A stretch of DNA of 64,000 nucleotides from Pleomorphovibrio marinus (GCF_003347495.1 NZ_QCXY01000007.1:1-64000), one strand, 5' to 3'; shown: positions 26,447 to 35,958, counted from the first letter of the stretch. A program made the numbers and translations. Notes: generated from the letters alone by a model not told the origin.

Positions 26447-26516
26447 GCCGACTGGCAAAACCAGCCGGCGAATGGCCTTTTGACTGCAACATTGGGGAAT
26501 GGAGGGTCAAAAGACC
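26447..26516 (+). promoter_or_regulatory. susC leader with two stable hairpins
   Basis: GCCGACTGG/CCAGCCGGC (26447-26469, loop CAAAA) is followed by a second pair: CCTTTTGAC (26476-26484) with GTCAAAAG (26506-26513). They lie 43-112 bases before the susC ATG inside the long leader. The first hairpin lacks a T run. The rest of 26022-26446 shows the promoter module and AT-rich sequence only. Post-transcriptional control of susC is possible. Confidence 0.5.
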
Positions 26517-26558
26517 GGCATTTATTGAAAATTATCTTTCCAATAAACCCTTAAAACT

Positions 26559-29500
26559 ATGAAAAATAAATTACTTGGGACAATTTATGGGTTGTCCAGA
26601 GTGGTGATTATTGGTTTTTTCTTAAGCATAGGGCCAATATTTATTGCGATGGCCAATGACTCTGGGGAAAAACCAGGCACCATGGAGGACTCCAGGCTTA
26701 GCCTGCCCAGCGAAAAGCTCTCGGTGTACCAATTTCTTAGGACTGTACAGAAAGCCACTGTTTATAAGGTGGATTACAAGTCCAACGAAGTTAATCTTAC
26801 AGAGACACTTACCTTCAAGAGTACGGAAAACTCCTTGGCCCATTATTTACAGGAGGCTTCGGCTCAGACAGGGCTATCCTTCAGAGTGGGCAAGAACAAA
26901 ATCGATGTGGTCAAAGAAAAAGAAGGCAGAGTCATTCTGGCTTCTAACAAGGAAATGGCTACAGTAACCGGAACGGTAACGGATGCGAATGGGGATCCCA
27001 TACCAGGTGCAACTGTAATCATAGAGGGAACCAACACGGGAAGCGTCACCGATATTGATGGCAATTTTTCCATAGAGGCCAATGAGGATGATATCCTGGT
27101 GATTTCCTTTATTGGATACAAGTCAACAAGAATTACAGTAGGTAACCAAACTAATTTCGAGGTGGTTTTGGAGGAGGATCAGGCATCTTTGGATGAGGTG
27201 GTAGTAGTTGGTTTTGGCCGGCAAAAAGCGGGAAACATTACAGGAAGTATCGCCCGTGCCAATGCTGAGGACCTTTCCAAGGTGGCTACCCCCACACTCG
27301 CCCAATCCCTGCAGGGACAGGCAGCGGGTGTCTTTATACAAAGTGCAAATGCCCAACCTGGGGAAAACAAAACCAACATCAACATCAGGGGTTTCGGTGC
27401 TCCACTTTATATAGTGGACGGGCTCCCGGTAGATGAAACGGTTTTTCAGGAACTGGATCCCAATGATATCGAGGAGTTGAACATCCTTAAGGATGCGGCG
27501 GCAGCAGCTGTTTACGGGGCAAGGGCCGGGAACGGGGTAATCCTTGTTCAGACCAAAAGGGGATCAATTTCCAAACCCCAATTTACCCTTAAAAGTGAGG
27601 TTGCCGCCCAGTTTGTGCTTCCTACCGCATTACCCGATATTGTTAGTTCCTATGAATGGATGGAGCTCCGGAACATGGTATGGGAAAATGAGGGAAGGCC
27701 TATTCAATTCACCCGTGAAATGATTGAGTCGCATCGGCAACATGGGGATGGATCGGAACCGGAGCTTTACCCAAACGTGAACATGTACGAGGAAGTTTTG
27801 CGGAAATTCACCCCAATGACCCAAAACAACATGACCGTTCGGGGTGGTTCTGAAAACGTTTCCTACTTTATTTCCGGTGGCTGGCTGCATCAAAGGGGTG
27901 TACTTTCCTCGGACGAGATCGAGTTTAACCGATACAACCTGAGGGCAAACAACGATATCCGGCTTACCGACCGCCTTACTCTAAACGTGGATATTTCCCT
28001 TACCAATAGGACTTATACTGGTCCAAGAAACCAATTGGAAGGGATCAATTGGGGCCAAGGCCAAGGAATTATGGCAAGGATGAGAAGGTGGAGGCCATTT
28101 TTCCCTATTGCGGATCTTCCAAATCCTGACTTCCCAAGAGGAGCCCCCCAGGGTGAGACCATCAATCCCATCAATGCAATGTACAAGGAAAATGTGGGGT
28201 ACCGGGATTGGGAGAGCCAATATGGTTTTACCCGCTTGAGCTTAGATTATGAATTGCCTTTGGGCTTTACCACCCGGTTTGTGTATAACTATACCCGCAA
28301 CTCCATGCGGTGGAAGCAATACCAAAAAAGAGGGCCGGAGTACCAGTTTAATGAAAATACGGGAGAGCATTATGTGGTAAGATACGTAAATGCGATTTCC
28401 GAGGTAAGGCAAAGGGACGAACTCACAGAAAATGTGAACATGCAGTATTTTCTGGAATACGACAAAGACTTGGGCAACAACCACTCTTTTCACGGCATGT
28501 TTGTAACGGAGATCCTTTCCGATCGCTTTGAGATGATGGAAGCCTGGAGACAAAACTACCTTTTTGACTTCGACCAGTTATTTGCAGGACCGGACGAGTT
28601 CCAGTTCAACAACAACTTGGCTCGTGAAGGAGGAAGGGTAGGGTATATTACTAGGTTCAACTATAACTATGCGGACAAATTCAATTTTGAGTTTAACAGC
28701 AGGCTAGATGGTTCTCCAAGATTTCCGCCCGAGACAAGATGGGGCTTTTTCCCTTCTGTATCCGCTTCCTACATGATCAGTAAAGAACCTTTTATCCAAA
28801 ATAGCAGTGCCCTTCATTTCCTTAACGCCCTTAAGTTTAGGGGTTCTTACGGAACCTTGGGGTACGATAGGGCAGGGGACTGGCAGTTTTTGTCCACCTA
28901 TTCTTTTGCAAGGCCCTATATTTCTGTTGGGAATACCGTGCAGAGAGGTATTGTGACAGATGCTTTGGCCAACCCCAACATCACATGGGAAACCATGGAA
29001 ATGGCCAATATTGGAGTTGATATGACACTTTGGGAAGGGAAGTTGGATGCTGCCATTGATATTTACCAAAGAGACAGGACTAATGTGCTGGGAACCAGGA
29101 TCAGGGACATTCCCGATGTGGTTGGGGCTATTATGCCACAGGAAAATTACCAGGAATTCAGAAACAGAGGAGTGGAACTGATGCTAAACCACCAAAACCA
29201 AATTGGGGGTGTGGCCTTTACCGTAGGTGGCAACATCTCCTTCAACGAGGAATTGGTGAGGCTGACTGACGAGGTGACCTTTACCTCCAAGGAGTCCGAG
29301 AGAAGGAATACCCGGATCGGAAGATGGACCAATGCGGTATGGATGTACCCCAGTGATGGGCTATTCCAATCCCAAGAGGAAATCAATACCTGGGCGGATA
29401 TTGACGGAAGAAACAACGCTACCATTCAGACAGGAGATGTGAGATATCTTGACACCAACGGAGACGGCAAAATAACCCCAGAGGACCGTATCATCGTTGC

Positions 29501-30032
29501 CAGTGGCAACATGCCTAGGGTTACCTATGGGATCAATACCAACGCAACGTGGAAAGGGTTCAACTTGTTTATGAGTTGGCAGGGAGCAGGGCTTTATGGG
29601 TTTAATTTGGCAAATTCTGAGTACAATACACCTTTTGACAGTGACGGTGCCCCCTTACAGCATCACCTTCATGATAGTTACGTTCCCGACACAGGTGGTG
29701 AAGGTTGGCGTCCAGCAAATACCAATGCCTTCTGGCCCCGCCTGAGACAAAACCCAACAGGTACCAGCTATTCCAACCAGGTACAGCAATGGTGGATCAA
29801 TGGCTCCTATCTACGGTTACGTCAGCTCCAGTTGAGCTATAATATTCCAGGGGCAGTACTGACGCCATTTGGCCTGAACCGCATGCGGGTATATGTTTCT
29901 GGATACAACCTGTTGACCTTTTCGGCCTTGGATTTTATGGATCCTGAGGCGGATACCAATCCGGAACATTTTTTCGGAAACTACCATCCCCAGATGGGTT
30001 CCTATCATTTCGGTATTGATGTTTCTTTCTAA
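26559..30032 (+). CDS. susC: SusC/RagA-type TonB-dependent transporter with STN domain
   Basis: The 1157-residue protein has a signal peptide and then a secretin/TonB short N-terminal domain (about 45-118). A carboxypeptidase-like regulatory domain follows (about 135-215: VTGTVTDANGDPIPGATVII), then the TonB box region SLDEVVVVGFGRQ, the plug (ITGSIA to NGVILVQTKRG) and a beta barrel ending in the aromatic YHFGIDVSF. SusC proteins import glycan oligomers across the outer membrane with a SusD lid. susD begins 13 bp downstream. STN domains usually accompany FecI/FecR signalling, but no such genes are nearby; the palindromic operator suggests repressor control instead. Confidence 0.95.
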   Translation: MKNKLLGTIYGLSRVVIIGFFLSIGPIFIAMANDSGEKPGTMEDSRLSLPSEKLSVYQFLRTVQKATVYKVDYKSNEVNLTETLTFKSTENSLAHYLQEASAQTGLSFRVGKNKIDVVKEKEGRVILASNKEMATVTGTVTDANGDPIPGATVIIEGTNTGSVTDIDGNFSIEANEDDILVISFIGYKSTRITVGNQTNFEVVLEEDQASLDEVVVVGFGRQKAGNITGSIARANAEDLSKVATPTLAQSLQGQAAGVFIQSANAQPGENKTNINIRGFGAPLYIVDGLPVDETVFQELDPNDIEELNILKDAAAAAVYGARAGNGVILVQTKRGSISKPQFTLKSEVAAQFVLPTALPDIVSSYEWMELRNMVWENEGRPIQFTREMIESHRQHGDGSEPELYPNVNMYEEVLRKFTPMTQNNMTVRGGSENVSYFISGGWLHQRGVLSSDEIEFNRYNLRANNDIRLTDRLTLNVDISLTNRTYTGPRNQLEGINWGQGQGIMARMRRWRPFFPIADLPNPDFPRGAPQGETINPINAMYKENVGYRDWESQYGFTRLSLDYELPLGFTTRFVYNYTRNSMRWKQYQKRGPEYQFNENTGEHYVVRYVNAISEVRQRDELTENVNMQYFLEYDKDLGNNHSFHGMFVTEILSDRFEMMEAWRQNYLFDFDQLFAGPDEFQFNNNLAREGGRVGYITRFNYNYADKFNFEFNSRLDGSPRFPPETRWGFFPSVSASYMISKEPFIQNSSALHFLNALKFRGSYGTLGYDRAGDWQFLSTYSFARPYISVGNTVQRGIVTDALANPNITWETMEMANIGVDMTLWEGKLDAAIDIYQRDRTNVLGTRIRDIPDVVGAIMPQENYQEFRNRGVELMLNHQNQIGGVAFTVGGNISFNEELVRLTDEVTFTSKESERRNTRIGRWTNAVWMYPSDGLFQSQEEINTWADIDGRNNATIQTGDVRYLDTNGDGKITPEDRIIVASGNMPRVTYGINTNATWKGFNLFMSWQGAGLYGFNLANSEYNTPFDSDGAPLQHHLHDSYVPDTGGEGWRPANTNAFWPRLRQNPTGTSYSNQVQQWWINGSYLRLRQLQLSYNIPGAVLTPFGLNRMRVYVSGYNLLTFSALDFMDPEADTNPEHFFGNYHPQMGSYHFGIDVSF

Positions 30033-30045
30033 ACTCAAGGAAACC

Positions 30046-31773
30046 ATGAAGAAAATTATTTCTATAAACATAATAGCATCCATGTTCATTTTCCAATCCT
30101 GCATGGACATCTTTGAAAGAGAACCTTTGGACAAGATCAGTGAAACAGTAGTGTGGACCCAAGAGCCATTGATTGAAGCTTATGTACTGGACCTTTATGC
30201 CCGTTTTCCCTTCTTTGCATATCCTGGAATGACATTGACAGATCTCGCAACGGAAAGGTTTACTAATATGAATGCCATCACTATGGGCACCATGACCCAA
30301 AATACCGAGATGCTGGGTTATTGGGACTACGTGACCATCAGGGACTGTAATGTTTTTCTGGAAAGAATCAGAGAAGCTCCTATTGATGAACTGGCCAAAG
30401 AAAGACTGGAAGGAGAGGTTAGGGCCATACGTGCCGTAATTTATTTTGAAAAGCAGAAGCGGTATGGAGGGGTTCCCTTAGTGGATACGGTACTCGATCC
30501 CTTTGAGGACTTAGATCCTGCCTATTTGAGGAGGTCTACCGAAGAGCGCATTGCTGATTTTATCAACGAAGAGCTGGATCTGGCCATTCAAATGTTAGGC
30601 GAAAATGTAAGCAGAACTGGTAGGATTAACAAATGGTCTGCATACGCTTATAAATCCAGGGCAAATCTTTGGGCGGCATCAATAGCCAAGTACGGAGCGG
30701 TACAGCGTGAAGGGCTTGTTGGGATTCCAGAGGCGAGGGCTAACGAGTTTTTTCAAAAAGCAGCAGATGCTGCCAATGCCGTTATCCAATCCGGAACTTA
30801 TAACATGTATAATGTGCACGCCGACAGGTCGGAAAATTATCGCTACCTGTTTTTGGATGACAGCAATTCGGAAATTATTTTCGAAAGGCTCTATGATGGG
30901 CCAATTATAGGCCACTCCTTCAGTCACAACAATTACCCAACTCGCTTTTCTGCAGGTCAGGGTTCTATTACCAACCCTTTGCTTGAGCTTTTGTATAGCT
31001 ATGAAAACATAGACGGTACTACGGATCAGCCTGACTTTGGCCCTGCCCACCTGTATGAGGATGGTATAGCTCCCTGGTCAAACAAGGATCCGAGGTTAAG
31101 AGCTACAGTGTTCCTTCAGGGTGAGCCCTATGGCGGGGACATGATCAGGACCTACGAGGGGCTGGATCCAAGTCCGGAACCCAATCCCGGTGCAATCATC
31201 TCCGATTTCAATGTGCAACACCAAGGAACGCCAACCGTGGGCCCGGATAGTCGGCTTTCCCAACAAAACTTCAGGACCACCTCAGGGTTCTTGCTAAGGA
31301 AATACATTATTGATGAGCCTTTGGTGGAAAGGGACATTATGACAACTAGTTGGAAAGCTATCCGCCTGGGCGAAATGTACCTGAATTTGGCCGAAGCTGC
31401 CTATGAACTCGGAGACCTGGAGACCGCTGTAGGTGCGCTTAATGTTACAAGGGAAAGGGCAGGAATTAGTCTTTTGGACGCAGGTGACCTTACGCTTGAT
31501 AGGCTTAGGAACGAACGTAAGGTGGAGCTTGCCTTCGAGGGTTTCAGATATTGGGACTTACGAAGATGGAGAACGGCCAGGCAGGTATTAAATAGGGACG
31601 ACCCTTTTCGAGGACTAAGAATTATCCTGCATCACGCATCTGGGCAGTTTTACTTCATCCCTTTTGAAGCGGAAACCTTTACCCGGATTTTCAGAGAAGA
31701 ACATTATTACAACCCATTTCTTCTTTCCCGTCTGGAGAACAATACACACTTGCTACAAAACCCCGGATACTAA
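30046..31773 (+). CDS. susD: RagB/SusD-type surface glycan-binding lipoprotein
   Basis: The ATG at 30046 (MKKIISINII) is preferred over the one at 30016, because it leads directly into the lipoprotein signal with FQSC (Cys at 19) and avoids overlap with susC; 575 residues. SusD features are the helical tetratricopeptide-like body (CNVFLERIREAPI, IRAVIYFEKQKRYGGVPLV), IRLGEMYLNLAEAAYELG and LRNERKVELAFEGFRYWDLRRW. It forms the surface lid on SusC and binds glycan. It is transcribed with susC (13-bp gap) and DUF3823. Confidence 0.95.
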   Translation: MKKIISINIIASMFIFQSCMDIFEREPLDKISETVVWTQEPLIEAYVLDLYARFPFFAYPGMTLTDLATERFTNMNAITMGTMTQNTEMLGYWDYVTIRDCNVFLERIREAPIDELAKERLEGEVRAIRAVIYFEKQKRYGGVPLVDTVLDPFEDLDPAYLRRSTEERIADFINEELDLAIQMLGENVSRTGRINKWSAYAYKSRANLWAASIAKYGAVQREGLVGIPEARANEFFQKAADAANAVIQSGTYNMYNVHADRSENYRYLFLDDSNSEIIFERLYDGPIIGHSFSHNNYPTRFSAGQGSITNPLLELLYSYENIDGTTDQPDFGPAHLYEDGIAPWSNKDPRLRATVFLQGEPYGGDMIRTYEGLDPSPEPNPGAIISDFNVQHQGTPTVGPDSRLSQQNFRTTSGFLLRKYIIDEPLVERDIMTTSWKAIRLGEMYLNLAEAAYELGDLETAVGALNVTRERAGISLLDAGDLTLDRLRNERKVELAFEGFRYWDLRRWRTARQVLNRDDPFRGLRIILHHASGQFYFIPFEAETFTRIFREEHYYNPFLLSRLENNTHLLQNPGY

Positions 31774-31804
31774 AGGTATGTGGAAGTTAAAAAAAAATAC
31801 AGTC

Positions 31805-32488
31805 ATGAAGAATCAAACATTGAAATACTTGATATATCCATTTAGTCTGGTTCTGTTGATTTGCCTGTCTGCCTGTTATGAGATTATAGATGATTTTGGG
31901 CATACAGGAAATATCAGCGGAAGGGTGTTGGATCCTAGTGGTAACATTATTTCTGGTGATGTAACCACGGAAGATATGGTGGTCCTGGCCCTAGGAGAAG
32001 GTGAGACGGAACCAATGAGGATTCGCGTTCTTGGAGATGGCACCTATACCAATACCCATATGTATCCACAGGTATATAGGGTCTGGTTATCGGGTGCTGC
32101 CGAGGGCTCCCAGGAACATACCGTGGACCTAAGAGGAGGGCCGGTGACCCAAGACATTACTGCCACGCCATTCCTTACCTTGCCACCCCCTGAGGTGGTA
32201 GGAAGTCCTACTGCTGAGGAAGTAACTATAAGTTTCACCATTTCCCCTAACAATGGGCATGTTCCTGAAGAACGCAGTGTATACGTAAGTACAGTTTTCT
32301 ATCCTGGTCAGTCCACTGGCAGTGGCCCTTATTGGACCACAATCCGGAGGACCTTATCCGATAATGAGGGCAACATTACCATTGATGGGCTTCAATCTGG
32401 CACCACGTATTATATACGTACTGCTGCCAGAGCCACTGGAACAAACTGGTTTAACCTTAGCGACCAAACAATTGTCACTTTGCCCTAG
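31805..32488 (+). CDS. DUF3823-type lipoprotein of the SusCD operon
   Basis: The start is placed at the ATG 31805 (MKNQTLKYLIYP), giving a 227-residue lipoprotein with LSAC (Cys about 24); a longer frame from 31664 overlaps susD and has no support. The mature part begins with GNISGRVLDPSGNIISGD, a carboxypeptidase-like beta-sandwich, and ends with a fibronectin-like domain (ITIDGLQSGTTYYIRTAARA). DUF3823 proteins are found after SusD in many utilisation loci and are thought to bind glycan at the surface. It lies 31 bp after susD. The exact family name is moderately sure. Confidence 0.75.
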   Translation: MKNQTLKYLIYPFSLVLLICLSACYEIIDDFGHTGNISGRVLDPSGNIISGDVTTEDMVVLALGEGETEPMRIRVLGDGTYTNTHMYPQVYRVWLSGAAEGSQEHTVDLRGGPVTQDITATPFLTLPPPEVVGSPTAEEVTISFTISPNNGHVPEERSVYVSTVFYPGQSTGSGPYWTTIRRTLSDNEGNITIDGLQSGTTYYIRTAARATGTNWFNLSDQTIVTLP

Positions 32489-32494
32489 GGAAGT

Positions 32495-32917
32495 ATAAAT
32501 TGCACATGAAATGCCCATGAGAAAGAATTCTCACAAAGGGGATGATTATTCTGGGCATTCCCCCGAATCGAGTTCCCCGAAGCAAGTTCGGGGCAGGCAG
32601 GGGCAGGCTATGTGACCGTTGAAAAGAAAATAAAAACACATGAAATCGAGCATGACGAGCACGTCACACACTGGGATGATTATCGTTGCGAGATTCCCCC
32701 GAAACAAGTTCCCCGAAGCGAGTTCGGGGCAGGCAGGGGCAGGCTATATGACCGCTGAAAAGAAATTATAAACATATGAAATCGAGCATGACGAGCACGT
32801 CACACACTGGGATGATTATAGACTGCGAGATTCCATATGGCCTTTAAAAAACAAATTATAATCATATGAAATCGAGCCAGTCTACCGGAGGCAGGCATGA
32901 CGAGATCGTCACACACA
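32495..32917 (+). repeat. Tandem array of leader-type repeat B
   Basis: Units start with GGGATGATTAT at 32539, 32673 and 32809 (134, 136 and about 109 bp); a degenerate partial unit lies at 32495-32538. Each full unit contains a CCCCGAA/TTCGGGG hairpin, GGCAGGGGCAGGCTAT, and an A/T-rich stretch ending AAACAYATGAAATCGAGC. A TGACG/CGTCA palindrome follows. The third unit replaces the hairpin part with CCATATGGCCTTTAAAAAAC and is the partner of the inverted copy at 20621. No open frame continues from the ATGs. Confidence 0.85.
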
Positions 32918-33052
32918 GGGATGCCCCAATTACTATCGGTGTGGCAAAATTCGCCTGAAACATCATAGTGCGGAAATAACTACCTGTCCTGACGGCAGTC
33001 AGGTGTGGAAGTATAAGACAATTATAAAGACTTGAAAATTAGTAAAACCCAT

Positions 33053-33097
33053 ATCCTGGACCCAAAAAGAGAAAAAGTTTCTTTCTGGGTCCGGGAT
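33053..33097 (+). terminator. Strong hairpin in the leader of the second DUF5060 gene
   Basis: ATCCTGGACCCA (33053-33064) pairs fully with TGGGTCCGGGAT (33086-33097), with one G-U pair. The A-rich and T-rich loop may pair further. It is followed by GTTTCTTTG rather than a clean T run. It may end the susCD transcript or act as an attenuator 36 bp before the gene at 33133. Confidence 0.45.
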
Positions 33098-33132
33098 GTT
33101 TCTTTGAAACAATTACCAAAATACAACCCATT

Positions 33133-35109
33133 ATGAAGAATTATCTGATATTGATTATTTGTGTATTTTTAGTGAAACCAACCCTAATAGCCCAGACGGA
33201 TCCCGAAATCTCAGGTGAACTTAAAAAATGGCACACCGTAACCTTTACCTTTGATGGCCCCGAAGTCAGCGAAACCGATGAGTACAACCCTTTTAGAGGA
33301 TACAGGTTCAACATGACTTTCAGGCACGAAAATGGGAGGGAAGCATATACCGTTCCGGGATATTTCGCTGCGGATGGCAATGCCGCAGAAACCAGTGCCA
33401 CGTCAGGAAATAAGTGGAGAGTACATTTTACCGTGCCTCGTACCGGCAAATGGACCTACCTGGCTTCCTTCCGAAAAGGAGACGATATAGCGGTAAGTCT
33501 AAGCCCTACCGCTGGTGAACCTCTTGCATTCAATGGTGCCATCGGGGAATTTACCATAGCTGAAACGGATAAAAGTGGACGCGACCATAGAGGAAAAGGC
33601 ATATTGAGGTATGTGGGGGAACACCATCTTCGCTTTGATAATGGGGAATGGTTTATGAAAGGGGGATCAGATGCCCCTGAAACCTTGTTTGCCTATGCCG
33701 ACTTTGATGATACTTATTTACAGACCGGTGCCACCTCCCATAGCCATGGTGATATCCTGCTTTGGGGAAGTACCCAACATAAGGACAGAAGGGGATCGGT
33801 GGAGATCAAGAAATTCGAGGCACACGTTAGGGACTGGAAAGAAGGTGATCCGGTTTGGAAAGGGGATAAAGGCAAGGGACTTATTGGTGTACTCAACTAC
33901 CTATCTGAAAAGGGAATGAACGCTTTCTCCTTTATGCCCTTTACGGCAGGTGGGGACGGAAAAAACGTCTGGCCCTGGATCAACCCAATGGAATGGGACC
34001 GATATGATGTTTCTAAATTGGCCCAGTGGGAGATCATATTCTCTCATGCAGACCGAATGGGGATGTTTATCCATTTTAAAACCCACGAGACGGAAACCGA
34101 CCAGATGCTGGACGGCGGGTTTCTGGGCCCAATGAGGAAACTGTATTACCGGGAGCTGGTGGCCAGGTTCGGACACCATCATGCCTTGAATTGGAACTTA
34201 GGGGAAGAACATGATTTGGTCCTAGAACTGAATGACCCCCAAATGGAACTGGCAAAAGCAGACGCCAGGTATCTCCATAATATCGACCCTTATGACCACC
34301 CCGTTGTTATCCATACTTATCCCAATCTCTATGAGGAAATTTACGGCCCTTTGATGGAATTTGAATTTATGGAAGGTGCCTCGGTGCAGACCAGTAACAT
34401 GCAGCCATGGGACAACTTTAACCGGGTAAAAATCTGGGTGGACAAATCCGCCAATTCTGGCAGAAAATGGGTGGTCTCCATAGATGAACCAGGAAGTGCT
34501 GGATTAGGTGTCTCCACAGATGATTTGGATGACAATTATAACCAGGATGATGCCAGGGCAGTTTACTGGGCCACCATTTCCGCAAAGGGGGCGGGCATTG
34601 AATGGTATTTTGGCTATAGTGAGGAGCACAATGACCTGCATGCGGAAGATTGGCGCAGCAGGGACAAAATGTGGGATTATACCCGGTATGCCATGGAATT
34701 CTACAAAAACCATAATATTCCCTTTTGGGAGATGTCCAATGCCAATAACCTCACCCGAAGTGAAAAAGACTTCGTGTTTGCGAAGCCGGGAGAGGTATAT
34801 GTGATTTATTTGCCTAGAGGTGGGGCAGCGTCCTTAAACCTTGAAAACCACGAGGGCACTTTCGATGTGGATTGGTATAACCCCAGAAAAGGAGGGGAAC
34901 TCCAAAAAGGAAGACCCATGGAGGTGAAGCAAACCTATTCCAGAGAACCTGAAAGCGTGGTAAAAGCGGTACCAAACGTAAAAGACCCAGTAGTACGAGG
35001 CGGCCGGGTTAGCCATGTTACCGGTGGTGGAAGGGTGAATTTGGGGATTCCTCCCGTAGAAGTGGAAGAAAGGGACGACTGGGTAATTCTTGTCCGTAAA
35101 AGAAAGTGA
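33133..35109 (+). CDS. DUF5060 glycoside-hydrolase-like protein with C-terminal collagen-binding-like domain (paralogue 2)
   Basis: The 658-residue protein has a signal peptide (ending LIAQ) and DUF5060 (about 25-140: LKKWHTVTFTFDGP, YRFNMTFRHE, YFAADGNAAETS). Its barrel-like centre has FGHHHALNWNLGEEHD and SIDEPGSAGLG, and the C-terminal domain FAKPGEVYVIYLPRGG, VDWYNPRKGG. It is clearly a paralogue of the 23907 gene; for example FGHHxALNWNLGEE and GYFAADGNAAET are shared. The catalytic residues are not established here. It follows the tandem repeat array and ends with a good terminator. It has no copy of the TGTATAC operator. Confidence 0.8.
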   Translation: MKNYLILIICVFLVKPTLIAQTDPEISGELKKWHTVTFTFDGPEVSETDEYNPFRGYRFNMTFRHENGREAYTVPGYFAADGNAAETSATSGNKWRVHFTVPRTGKWTYLASFRKGDDIAVSLSPTAGEPLAFNGAIGEFTIAETDKSGRDHRGKGILRYVGEHHLRFDNGEWFMKGGSDAPETLFAYADFDDTYLQTGATSHSHGDILLWGSTQHKDRRGSVEIKKFEAHVRDWKEGDPVWKGDKGKGLIGVLNYLSEKGMNAFSFMPFTAGGDGKNVWPWINPMEWDRYDVSKLAQWEIIFSHADRMGMFIHFKTHETETDQMLDGGFLGPMRKLYYRELVARFGHHHALNWNLGEEHDLVLELNDPQMELAKADARYLHNIDPYDHPVVIHTYPNLYEEIYGPLMEFEFMEGASVQTSNMQPWDNFNRVKIWVDKSANSGRKWVVSIDEPGSAGLGVSTDDLDDNYNQDDARAVYWATISAKGAGIEWYFGYSEEHNDLHAEDWRSRDKMWDYTRYAMEFYKNHNIPFWEMSNANNLTRSEKDFVFAKPGEVYVIYLPRGGAASLNLENHEGTFDVDWYNPRKGGELQKGRPMEVKQTYSREPESVVKAVPNVKDPVVRGGRVSHVTGGGRVNLGIPPVEVEERDDWVILVRKRK

Positions 35110-35128
35110 AATTTGGGTTTTAAAATGA

Positions 35129-35163
35129 AAAATCCCTGCCTGGTTCTAGGTGGGGATTTTTTT
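35129..35163 (+). terminator. Rho-independent terminator after the second DUF5060 gene
   Basis: AAATCCCTGCCT then TTCT then AGGTGGGGATTT with a run of seven T closes the transcript 20 bp after the stop codon. The pairing includes mismatched bases near the middle of the stem. Confidence 0.6.
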
Positions 35164-35364
35164 GGAATCTTATTGAAATTGAGCCTAAATTCTCCAATAA
35201 ATGGTAAATTCAGGGCTCCAAATTATCCCAATTGAAAAGTAACTTATAAAAGGAATATGCTTTTTGCCCCGTTTTAAATAGTTAAAATTAATTTCTGTCA
35301 ACGTCAATTACCGACATAATACATTAACCAATACATTAGTTACCAGTTTGTTAAGTAGAGTTTT

Positions 35365-35880
35365 ATGAAGAGTATAGCATTATCTTGTTTCGGTCTTTTT
35401 TTCGTTTCCTTTTTTATTATCGCTCCTGATGCTGGTAGGTATGGAATAGGTATTCAGCGTCATTCCATGATAGAAAACCAATCCCATAAGAATAAACTCA
35501 CTGCATATGTGGACACCACTGTAGTGGAATTAAAAACTGATGGAATTGAACTTAGTTATTCCATGACTGAGATACATGCCAAGGCTGGTGATATTTTGCT
35601 TATCCAATATATCAATGAAAGTGACATGAGTCATAACATCGTCTTGGTAAGAGAAGAGGAAGACATACGTCCGGTTGGCGTTGCAGCCCTACAGGCAATT
35701 GCTAATGATTGGATCCCCGAAAATGAAATGGACCGTATTATCGCCTACAGTGGGTTGGCTTATCCTGGCGATACCGTGGAATTTGCTTTCAAAGTGCCGC
35801 CCCCAGGTACCTATCCCTACATTTGCACCTACTCAGCTCACTGGACTCAAATGCAGGGACGGTTAATTTCAACAGAGTAA
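35365..35880 (+). CDS. Azurin/plastocyanin-like type 1 copper protein
   Basis: The 171-residue protein has an N-terminal hydrophobic signal and then a cupredoxin domain (about 60-170). Copper ligands are clear: H90 in MSHNIV, and C154, H159, M163 in ICTYSAHWTQMQG. The spacing C-x4-H-x3-M is identical to azurin. It would carry electrons in the periplasm. The sugar-dehydrogenase-like gene begins 78 bp downstream on the same strand, so it is likely its electron acceptor. The start ATG at 35365 fits the signal peptide. Confidence 0.88.
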   Translation: MKSIALSCFGLFFVSFFIIAPDAGRYGIGIQRHSMIENQSHKNKLTAYVDTTVVELKTDGIELSYSMTEIHAKAGDILLIQYINESDMSHNIVLVREEEDIRPVGVAALQAIANDWIPENEMDRIIAYSGLAYPGDTVEFAFKVPPPGTYPYICTYSAHWTQMQGRLISTE

Positions 35881-35958
35881 TATCTTTATTATTCCCAATC
35901 TTATAATACCAAGAAAGAGTAATCATAGTATAGAATAAAGGAGATTACCGCAAGACAT

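Noticed and set aside
32495-32917. Tandem units resembling a CRISPR-like array
   Set aside because: Units of 134 bp are nearly identical throughout with no variable spacers, and no cas genes are present; it is a tandem duplication of repeat B.
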